Shown here: piece by piece, positions 54,001 through 64,000 of the stretch
Position numbering within the stretch: position 1 is the first letter of the stretch
Layout of the letters: every line of letters starts with the position of its first letter
Assembly (NCBI RefSeq): GCF_051014685.1
Contig: NC_135054.1
Span: 7,010,001 to 7,074,000 of the forward strand
Length of the DNA stretch: 64,000 nucleotides
Origin: Ptiloglossa arizonensis
Taxonomy: Eukaryota; Arthropoda; Insecta; Hymenoptera; Colletidae
Direction of reading: 5' to 3'
Program-made: the position numbers and the translations under genes
The notes under the pieces: generated by a model
The model's database searches: none
The model's input: the letters and a program-made list of their open reading frames with translations, nothing else
What the model was told of the DNA's origin: nothing

Positions 54001-56447
54001 TTAACTTTTGTTAACATAATGTTTTACGAGCTTTGATCGTCACAGTCCTATAATTTAATCAAAGCTTCGTAGAGATTTGCCAAGCTCCTTGCAGGAGTAT
54101 TCGACTAATATTGAATCATTTCAAATAAATCAGAATATCTATCTTTTAACCTACTTATTTACACGAAGGGAGTACCTCGACTCGCCTAAGTTCTTAAAAA
54201 CAGTAAAATCAAATCCAAATTCAACAACTGTCACCCACATCTGTCTCGAACATCGACGTAAAAATATTTAGACAGATCCGAACGTTACAACGGTCGTATC
54301 ATCATACCGACAGTACTCGTACGGTCGGATATCAAAAACTTCAAGTTCCAGTCTCCCTCTTCATCGAATGAAAAGCCCCGTTTTAGAAAGTTTCCTCTCC
54401 ATCCGAACAGAGAAGTTTGAATGCACGCACAGGAAGCCTATATCCGTGTAGTGGCACTCGAATTCAACTTCCTTACTGCGCCATCGAAATTGTATCGTAC
54501 TTCCTACAGTTGCACGCAATCATTCATACGTCCACTCGCGAAATATTGTCGATTGTGTGCTTATGCGTCCTCGACAAACAAAAAGTCCTGTCGAAAGACA
54601 TTTAAAGGGATGTTCGTGTTTCTTTTCGGGTGAAAAAATTGATCTTTCTTTTTACATTCTCTACATGTGTATACATAGTGTGTAAAATATGCGTGTCAAA
54701 TATTATACCGAAATTGGAAACAATTACAGGTGTCTTTGAAGGACATACACGTGGACTTCCAATAGTCGATTCTTAGATTAATTTTTGGTTACACTTGCAC
54801 CATCAGTGTATAGATAATATTTTATGTTTCTTGCGTGTATTTGTGCGTTCCTGATCATAAATCGTAAATTTTGATATGTCCTTGGCACGATTGGTTAGAT
54901 TAAGTAGCAAGGTTTTCCAAGTATTACTGTAGAAATTCTATGAAAAACTTGGGACTCGTTTTTCTCGAAACTATATATTAGGAAATGGTCTCTGTTTCAT
55001 CTGAAAAAAGTAATCGATAAATTTACTTGTAATTTTCTGTACGCGTTCTACAAATATGCCTTTGTAACAGATACCAGAATTATAAATATATCCGCTATAT
55101 TTTTTTTTATAATAAATGGTTGTCATGTTATTCATCGCTATTTTGTTTTATCTTCTTCTTCTTTAATAATAATATACATACTATAAAAACGACGTAAAAA
55201 ACTACTCTTAACGATATTGTTGTTAAATGTATCCATGCTCGTCATAAATATATCTTCATCTGTGATGCACAGTTCGACACTCCAGAGGAAACATCCTGAG
55301 GGAAACAGCTTAAGCGAGCTTTAGACAGAGCACGTTTTCGTACGTGATTCCTGGCATGCTAGTGAGACCACATAGAGGGCTAGGATATATGCACTTGTGC
55401 ATGGATTTCGTGATTGGTTCTGTACAATATTTCCTGCATGTTTTCAAACATGATCCTTAGGTCGATCAAAATGCTCAGAATAGTCACGTGACGTGGTTCA
55501 CCTTGTGAACACAGAACTCATTACCCCAATTAGACTTAGTAGCACGTCTCGTATAAGTGATGATCAAGCATCCTATCAACGTCTGTTCCTATCAATCGAC
55601 CATGCTACGAACGTCATGCTTGATGAACTAATAGAAACCACATGTGAAAACACGCTCAATGTAAAGTGGACTTTAGTAACCACCTTCGAAAATGTTCACT
55701 GATTCGATAAAAGGCACAAGTAAAATAGCTATAGGGATAGCATGATTCTGATCTTCCAATATTTAAAAAATAAAGTAATACAGTTTCGGGAACGGAACAG
55801 TGATTTATGCTACCCAATCTATTATATAATGACGTTGTCGATAAATAGAATTTAATTTGTAGCACAAATATTTATTTACGTAATAACTCTCTAGTTTGCA
55901 ATTCTAGCAATAATGGATATAGAACGAGCTATTAACGTTTTATACCTGACATAACTCGTTATTAATGATTTTAGGAATGACAATTTCATATAAAATACGG
56001 GGATCATTCGTTTCAAGTACCAAATAAAAATAAATAACTTCTTATCCATTACGCGTTCAATGAACATTGGAATTTGAATTATAGAATGAATCATTTCACG
56101 ATCAACAAATAAAAGTATACATCGATTTTAATCGTCATCAGTTATTCGTACACCATAATTAAAAATTGTCGTTTCAGAGCTGTAAGTTCGACCACTATTT
56201 CGAGAAACATAACGTAAATCATTCGTTCGACAATGATATGTCCTTTCGAAAAGTACAATTTCAAAGAATAGTATTAAAACTAATTCAGTGACAAAATTCC
56301 TGATCTGTGAAATTGTATAACCACCTTGCTTAAATAATACAATATAAGTTTCACTGGTCGGATAGAAAGGACTCGAACGTGTCACCGATGCACAACACAC
56401 AAGATGACCAATTGAAGTTTCGACTCCAGTTTTAGAATCTCGCACCG
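51011..56447. other. Trehalase 3' UTR region and downstream non-coding DNA
   Basis: Contains the candidate poly(A) signal at 51316. AACACTCTGTATA near 52946 reads TATACAGAGTGTT on the other strand, like a DNA-transposon end, but no mate was seen. No coding region was recognised. Confidence 0.5.
51316..51321 (+). promoter_or_regulatory. Candidate poly(A) signal for trehalase
   Basis: This AATAAA lies about 305 bases after the TAG stop and is followed by AT-rich sequence. It is the first canonical hexamer I see downstream of the stop. The 3' end is not proven. Confidence 0.4.
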
Positions 56448-56850
56448 ATGAACTTATGCTCGATAAGTTCGAGCATGGAACCAATTTTCTGCGATTTCTT
56501 GCAACAACGTATTATCACTAGTCGGTGCTGCAAAAATATACTTGACAATGAAGCGAAGTCTGTGCTATCGAAAAAACAGCATGGCCTACGGAGAAAAGGA
56601 GTGCTTTTTCGGGAGGATGATGCTCGCCCGTGTACTGCACAATGAACGCTTAAAACCATTGAAAAATTGCACCGAGAGATTCTGCCACATCCGCCTTATA
56701 ATCCAGAACTCGCCCCCATCTAGAATTCTTTTTGTTTGGTCCCCTCGAGGAGTCATTACGCAGAGTCAAGTTTCAGAACAACGAAGAAATGAAAACAAAT
56801 GTCCAAAACTGGATCAAACTTTAAGACAAAGAACTTTTTACCGCTGACGT
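56448..56850 (+). pseudogene. Mariner/Tc1-type transposase fragment, broken
   Basis: The frame reads HGLRRKGVLFREDDARPCTA, stop (56643-56645), then LPHPPYNPELAPI, stop (56721-56723). After a frameshift it reads LFGPLEESLRRVKFQNNEEM and NVQNWIKL, stop, DKELFTAD. This is the C-terminal catalytic part of mariner transposases. The DDARP motif keeps the second metal-binding Asp. The third acidic residue after NPELAP is replaced by a stop. At least three stops and one frameshift show it is dead. I see no flanking inverted repeats. Confidence 0.85.
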
Positions 56851-58689
56851 AAAAAAAAAAAACTAGTAGGATAATGAAGCAAAGGTATAGCTGTAATAGG
56901 GAATTATCTCGAAAAATAGATAAATTGAAAGATTCGTTGAGTAAAGCATATTAAAGTAACAGCCATTATTGACTTCGTGTCTCTTTATGAGTGTATTCTA
57001 CTTTAAAAGATATCAAGGTGATCTTGCCTTTTTTAAATGGTATCGTGTACATTTTTAATACCGCGCTGTAACCGATAAAAGAACGAATTCAATGACCTGT
57101 AGCTACATGACCTTTACCCTTGGAGCATGTAGCATTTCTTTTAACTTCTGTGCTCGTAAAACGATTGCAGTTTGAAGTATGTACCAGCAATGATTAATAG
57201 ATCCTTGTGTCGAGCCGTAATAGAGCGAGTTATTAAAATCACTTCGTGGTCACTTTATTACACTTCATTGAATTCGGCTTTTTTTATCGGTTAATACAGA
57301 AATAAATACGCGGGGCTATTTAAAACACTGAAGGTCATCTTTATATCTTAGAAAACATAAGATGCGGAAAGTGAAGTGCAAATACTCGATAAATTCTATC
57401 GAATGCAAACGCATTTCGTATCAAACAGTTATTCCTAAAGTCAATAAATACGGGTTATATCAAATGCCAAATGTAACCGACCTACTCTCAGTGACGGATT
57501 ATTTGTTTTTGCGACCCGAGGAACGAACAAAATTTGCAAGTCCTGCTTATTTTGAAATATCGAAATTCGAATGAATAAATATTACGCACGAATTTGTATA
57601 TATAATAGATATTTGATTCTTATAATTAGAAAAATAGAAGGAAGATTCTATTGAAGTATTGATTGATAATGTTCTTACAGCACTTTCTGGTATACAAGGT
57701 GGTAGCAACAAATATCAAAGGAAAACATTATTTATTTGAAAAGGACAAACTTGTGATAAAGAAAAAATTTATCTCGAGATAATATTTTTCGAGATTTCAA
57801 TATGATCGGTATTCTTTATAATGGAATTACATACGTATTATTATTATCGTAGCGTTAAAGTTAAGATAAATCCAATGATCTAAGGTACCATAACCTTTAT
57901 AAGACTTTGAGTACGAAAAATACAGAAATGTATGGCAATGGATGTAATTAATGGTATCACTACGGTTAGAGAAGAAAATTTATTGTAACAAATGCTCAAA
58001 ATGGTGACCATTAACGTCAATATATCTACACGATAAATAAACAATTCTCTGTTCCTTCTAATCTGGTCTTGGCTAATATTAGCACACGCGGTACTAATAC
58101 TATACATTTTCCCATATGAGTCGACGTTGTGAGAATAGCATCATAAGTGACTGTTTTAACAGTCTCCCATAAAATAAGGGTATCGAGTTGACGGACAAAT
58201 GATGAACCTTTCGTTTACTATAGAAGTAACTCATAAATATCGAATGGTTCGGAATTACTATTTCGTTCGCGATTAAACTTATTTAATATCGTTATTTTAC
58301 TTTATTTAATGCTTTTACTTCACATATGCGTGAAGGGATACGCAAATAAAATATATTGAAAATTGTACAGAAGGAATGAGGTACAGATAAATTGCTGTTA
58401 CTAACCTAACCTCAAAACCACACGAAGTTACTCGCGAAAATAACTGCTGACTTCATACGTATAACATACTTTACATATTTAATCAATTTCAGAATCAAAA
58501 TTACCAATTCTAATTTTCACTTTAATCAAAGATTTGTATCGAAAAGAATTAGAATCGATAATGGTGTATCTAAAATCGATTAAATACGTAAAATTTGTAT
58601 ACTTTTGCAAATAACTCTACCCAAAACAAGAAAATATTATTCCAAATGAATCGTTACACTTGTATCTTGTAAACGTTCGATCAAATCTC
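56851..58689. other. Non-coding AT-rich DNA
   Basis: Nothing recognisable. Confidence 0.6.
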
Positions 58690-59345
58690 AGCTATTGAAT
58701 GAATTCGCGGTCATAGCATCGCGTGTCGAATCTCGTAGCGCTACCATTTTGTTACCATTGTACATCGCGTGCCTTCCGGTACCGGTAATTTAACGCAATT
58801 CGCATCAATGAGGTGAAATTGAAAAATATACGGCGCCATTCGATTCGCTTAGTTTGTAATCAGTAGCACCGTATCGAAATACAATTCACGTTGAGAATTT
58901 CCACGCTCAAGGTTTCGATTCGAGCAGCCGGAAAGCTGGTGACTAACGTTGAATGAAAAAAACAAACAAAAAAAAAGGAAAAAAGAACAACACGATAACG
59001 TAGATATTTCGTAGTGGAAATTTTACGACGAATTCCACGCGGACGTGTCATTAGAAGTTTTTTTTCTCGCCAGATACCTTGGAACGCGTTTTACGGCGTC
59101 TTGAATTGGCGCTAAATTACAGCACTTACCATTTCGAGTTCCATATTGCGCTTTAAAGCCGTCAGTTCGATCGGTACTTTGTAACGCGGGTGTTCGATGG
59201 ATTTTATCGCACCGCCGGGGCACGGAATGAAATTGCAAAACGCGTTATTCCTTTCGATTCACTTACACTGCCGCGTATGGCAGCCCGCCGCGGCGTAGTA
59301 AAACTCGCGTTACGCTTTTGTGCCTGTCAGGCGCGGGCGTTTGCT
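58690..59345. other. CpG-dense patch without recognisable gene
   Basis: The stretch is visibly richer in G, C and CpG than its surroundings (for example GCCCGCCGCGGCG near 59283). Short open frames on the minus strand match nothing I know. In hymenopteran genomes such patches often mark unmethylated promoters or 5' exons, but no start site or exon can be shown here. Confidence 0.3.
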
Positions 59346-59790
59346 CGTTCTTTCAGAAAATAATCAATCAGAGTGTTCAAAGCTGTGCACGAATCGTGAA
59401 TGTGCATTAAGGAATTACTCCATCGATGTCGATATTCATTCAACGGTTCGATAACTGGAATATTGGGAGTTTTGTAGCTCGATTACTTGCAGACAGCGGA
59501 GCCCCGTTTGTTTCGTTTACGTTCCTAGGTAGAAAATAGTGTAATATGCGCAAACTATGATCCCTCCCTCCATTCTGTTCCCTGAGAGAGAGAGAGGAAA
59601 ATAAAATATTGAAATTATTTATAACGAACGGGAAAATTCATCAAAATATTGCTTCACGAGTAATTTAATATATGGAGGATTATTGAAACTCGTATTGTCC
59701 ATAATATTGCGATTTATAGGGTATGCGGAGTTTTTCAACTGATTGTAAATTGATTTTTCATCGAGTGCTCTCTCGAGCAAGTAGTTAGCG

Positions 59791-59930
59791 TATACATAAT
59801 ACTTTCTAAGATATTTTTTAGATACTTTGTATGACAAATGATAAATACTTATAGTTTTTAGGTAACATATACATAATACTTTCTAAGATATTTTTTAGAT
59901 ACTTTGTATGACAAATGATAAATACTTATA
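59791..59930. repeat. Perfect 63-bp direct duplication, 77-bp period
   Basis: Copies at 59791-59853 and 59868-59930 are identical as read. Each runs from TATACATAATACTTTCTAAG to GATAAATACTTATA. A 14-base spacer separates them. The lack of divergence implies a recent event, conversion or an assembly artefact. Confidence 0.93.
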
Positions 59931-62900
59931 ATTTTGTTACCTAGTAGAAAATTAAATCCCTTACTGTAGCGGTTCTCACGCTACGTGACGTGATGTATTT
60001 CTATAAGTTTATCGAGGCAAAAGAAAAGTTGGAAACCGGTACCATTTTGCGTGAATTTTGTTCAAGTGTGAAACAAATTTTCTACATATGTATTCTACAT
60101 ATATTTGGCAATTACAGTTCGTTACATATAGAGTATAATATAATGTTAGTACATTTGGCGATATTTCAGCACGTAAATAGCCCGAATATTATGTGTAGTT
60201 ATATTACATCCTCTCCTTACGAAAGGTTTCTAATACCTTAATCCATGGTCGTCTCTATCGGTTTTAATACAACAATTTTCCACTAAAATATGAAATGACC
60301 CAAGCAGCATCCTCCATAATCGTAATAGCCGTGTAGAAAATTGAGGATTACCGGGAACAGTTGATACAAATGGTGTCATAAAATCTATAAGGTGCACTCG
60401 CAAACTTTTAATACAAGGGAAAGAAAGTCCTCACCCTAATCGTAACATAATTTCAGGTTTCATTTTATTATCATACTTCGTACTTGTTTGGTTCTAGTCC
60501 TTAACAATCGAGTAATTAACAACCGTATATGAAACGTGATTCGTGCGATTAATTTGTAGATAATATACCGTAAAAGTTTATCCCGAATATTGACATTTAA
60601 AGATCGGTTTGATGTTTTAAAAATGTTTCGCACGAATAGTGGAAAATTTATCGTGTGCAATATGTATCGTTTCAACGTTGCTCTTTATTTTGCGCATCGT
60701 CGTTTCCATTGACAATAACGTAAATGATCACAATGTTGTGTAAAATTACTGTGTTGTGTTTGAATAATGGAAACATTTAATCAACGACAATGATCATAGA
60801 AACTACAATCGAAACGCGAAAGCAGGGTGTTTCGTCCGAACAAAAGCCAACGTACAAAGAGCGTAAGTTCGTCCCAGATCTGCTAGTTGGAGTCATCAAT
60901 AAGACTTCACTAGCAGATCCTGCCTTAGACGCGACGCAATTAATCGTTTGAATAGTATCCAACGTTAGCAGAATACTGCTTTTCGTACCCAATATTACTT
61001 ATTGCTATTACGAACGATGCCATTCTAACTACGAATGATGTATCGTATCTTGGGAAAAATACGATCTTTGATAACCGAATGTGTAATCATTTCAAGTGCC
61101 GTTAAGAATTATTCTTTTTCGTTAATCGTCTTTCTTAAATATACGTTAGCCAAAAAGAAAAAAGTATATTTAGAGAAGGAACAGTTGATAGGTAGCGTTG
61201 CATTCCCTGCAACCGTTATAAACACAAAGACCATTTCTATTTTTCACAAAGAAACAGTACCAAATAAAAGGCACTGTACGAAATGTTTCTACGGATGAAA
61301 ATCTCATTGCATCGAGACTACAAAAAAATTAAAGGAACTTTTAAACTCTGTCGACAGTTCTATCGACGTTTCTGTCCGGCGAATGCCCTTTTTCTATGTC
61401 GACAGTAGGGAATGTAAAATGATTTGTCGAAATAATCCGTGCAAATTCATTCGCGGACAACGAGCATCGTGATATCGGCGAATGAATAAAAGTGAACCAA
61501 CTCGCCGCTGTAAAAGGATTCCGATTCGTTGTTCGAAAAGATTGGTATAGCGTGAGAAAATTGTAAATCTCGGAAGACAAAAATTTTACGTACAAAATAT
61601 TCACCATAGGTTACATTTGTACGAACTCGTAAATCTAAAAATATATGTGCGAAATACATTTAAAGAATTAAAGAAACTTTTTCGGTTCGTTTTCGGTAGT
61701 TTTTGAGAAAGTAAGGAATAATGTTTCTCGGAGCAACAAAACAGAAAATTTCCTTGAAATAGAACGACGACTACGGTTCAGCCATGGGTATTATGGTTTT
61801 CTTTGCGTCAATTACTTACGTGCCAAATATTTATGTAAGTGATAAAAGTTATTCGTACTTTTTCTTCTAATTATGTACATATTCGTTATCGAACGATCGT
61901 ATAATACTGTAGTACCACCCAAACGATATCATTAATTATTTTAGGCTCTCTTCAACCGTCTACAAAGTCAAAGATTTTAACTGAAAAATTGTATTTATTT
62001 TTCAAATTCTATGTACAAAAAACTTTTCGATGCAGCACATTTATAAGAGTTCTCACCAGCTGAACAAAGTATCAAAGAACAGAAAGTAATATTCGATGAT
62101 TAACGAAACGATGGTCGGCACGTTGACCGTTATGTTGGTAACGGATAATAAAAATATCAAATTTAAATAACATTCCTGACATTTCGAATACTATGAAATA
62201 ATTTATACTCAAGTTGAAATCTATCGAATACTTCTATTCTTTGGATTATAATTCAAACACACTGGAACATTCCTAGACACGATGGTCGCTGCCAATACGT
62301 TGATCAACATTTACCGTTAATCGTGTCGATTTTCGTTGTTTCCGTGTATCTTAAGGAGCATTGCGTCTTCTTCGTTCACGAGGAGCAGAAAACGAAAAGC
62401 ACCGGTCTCGTATTCGGTGTTTGCGACTCGGTAAATCTCATTACTTCTTGTGCCTCTCGCCATTGTTGTATCCCAACTTAAAGAAATCTTTCAGCACCGC
62501 GTTTAATGTTACGGTAACAATACCCTCCACTCTCATGCGCGTGACTGCAATTATAAAGGAGAAGTTATGAGACTCGAGACCGCCCTTCATGCCACATAGA
62601 AACATCAGGTGCGCGTAGCTTTCTATACGGTCCGTAGTCGCTGGAAATCTCGGAAAATAAACCGTGTTTCGGAGTTAACAGCTTCATTCAAACCACTTTA
62701 TTCCGTCGCCCTTTAGGGCCGCGAAATCATAAAATGTCTGGGCTGAAAATCGTTCAGTGCGCTCTCAATATAGAAACACAGCTTCAAGCAATTAAAAACC
62801 AGGTCAGGCGGCCTGTGCGATCTTTTCCATTGAAAATATTTCTGCTTAACTTTTCATACTGCGATTTAACACTTATCGTGCCCGATCACGCGAACGCGAC

Positions 62901-64000
62901 GAATCGCTTTGTAATAAAAAAGCACCCCTTTGTGCTTTGAACTTTTCTCTGCGAAATGTATCCTTTTCATCGATTATGTAACGATGAACACAATGATTAA
63001 AGAAAATGTTCATTCCGCGTACTGCTCGCTTTAGAAAAATTCTTTCGAATATACAGTATTCGATCAATGCAACCTTTCACTTGCGCAAACAAAATATTTA
63101 ATCGGTTTTCTGAAGTTTCTTCGACTCCATTGTCAGCCTCTTTCGATACAAGTAAATGTAAAATAAATTATATAAAATGAATAAACATAATGTAAGTGTA
63201 CATAGTTTTTGGATTTTATTCTCTTATACGATATTAATTTAATTTGGTTCCATTGTTCTTTCCTTCGATTGATTTTCTTTCGAATAAGGATCAACTGCGC
63301 AGAACGGCTGTTTTTCTTTTCGTTTTTTAACAGCCAAGAGGAATTAGAGAGTCGATTTCAATGCCCAATAAATAATCGTATAACTGGTTTTCTCATGACT
63401 TTTGTAGATAGTTTCAGTTGTGTTGTTGTAATTTATATTCTACATGTAGTTACGACCATTAAATAATTTGGTTGTCTTCTACGATGACTCAAGATGACTT
63501 TTTCAAATATTCTTAAATCTATTTCAATCTTTCGTTGTTTCGTGTTCCTCTTTATATTACGTTTACTTATTTTTAAAAATTTATTTTAGATTTACACGAG
63601 GTTGAAAATTCAGTTAAAAACGTTTTACGAAATTTATTACAATTTTGTTTAATTCGCATAGTTTTGTTCGTTTTCGTTTTTAGTTTAACGTCTACAATGA
63701 TAAATTGTGTTAGACAATATTTGAAATTAGAAAAACACGACGGAATTATAAATTAAAATTGAGACGTACTTTGTCGATTAATAGTGTAATGAAATTACAA
63801 AGAACTTGAATAATGCAAACAAAGATAAGTACGATACATTCTACAGATTTTATACATGTATACATACATTGGTAGTGTCATCAATATTAATACCAATGTT
63901 GTGTGAATAGTAAGGTAAATGTTTGCCTAATTTTCTAATCAATTTCTCCTCTCTGATTTAGAACTTGGTAATGCAAAATTAAGTTAATTATCATAAGTAT
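59931..64000. other. Non-coding DNA
   Basis: AT-rich with a GC-richer part at about 62330-62760. Apart from the hairpin at 60875 nothing stands out. Confidence 0.55.
60875..60922. repeat. Short hairpin, about 19-bp stem
   Basis: GATCTGCTAGT near 60877 pairs with ACTAGCAGATC near 60909. The flanking AGTC/GACT bases also pair, leaving a loop of about 8 bases. Confidence 0.6.

Noticed and set aside
1..64000. CRISPR arrays, bacterial operons, tRNA or rRNA genes
   Set aside because: No regularly spaced repeats, no Shine-Dalgarno-led gene strings and no tRNA B-box-like or rRNA core sequence were noticed. A tRNAscan or Rfam run would be needed to exclude small RNAs fully.

Overview
The window looks like AT-rich nuclear DNA of an insect, most likely a hymenopteran (bee, ant or wasp). 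The reasons are a clear insect-type trehalase split by standard GT-AG introns, long AT-rich introns, scattered CpG-dense patches, and decayed Jockey-type and mariner-type transposons. The species assignment is an inference. I see no prokaryotic operons, CRISPR arrays, rRNA or recognisable tRNA.

The one gene I can support is a trehalase on the + strand. Eight coding exons lie at 21361-21477, 28120-28421, 29389-29567, 33879-34060, 35873-36119, 40418-40658, 42825-43024 and 50840-51010. All seven junctions keep the frame and give 545 residues ending at a TAG stop. Both trehalase signatures, the catalytic Asp and Glu, and the three conserved Arg are present, so the enzyme should be active. There is no C-terminal membrane segment, which fits a secreted or soluble (Treh-1-like) trehalase that hydrolyses trehalose to two glucose. 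The N-terminal exon with the signal peptide was not placed with confidence. Phase-compatible candidates at 8284-8449 and 16317-16380, and an in-frame ATG at 21335, are listed as hypotheses.

Layout. 1-21360 is non-coding 5' DNA. It holds a roughly 370-bp foldback inverted repeat (1001-1373), a two-copy 89-bp repeat (5128-5338) and a roughly 550-bp element with degenerate terminal inverted repeats (17193-17741). 21361-51010 is the trehalase gene. Its first mapped intron holds a Jockey-like LINE relic in which the nucleic-acid-binding part of ORF1 is joined in frame to the linker before the reverse transcriptase of ORF2. Later introns hold a trinucleotide microsatellite, a roughly 170-bp long inverted repeat (37236-37406) and a cluster of degenerate repeats (44740-45410). 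51011-64000 is non-coding 3' DNA with a candidate poly(A) signal, a broken mariner transposase (56448-56850), a CpG-dense patch (58690-59345), a perfect 63-bp direct duplication (59791-59930) and a short hairpin (60875-60922).

No new multi-gene biological system is visible. The points most worth checking are the trehalase 5' end, the in-frame LINE fusion and the two long inverted repeats.
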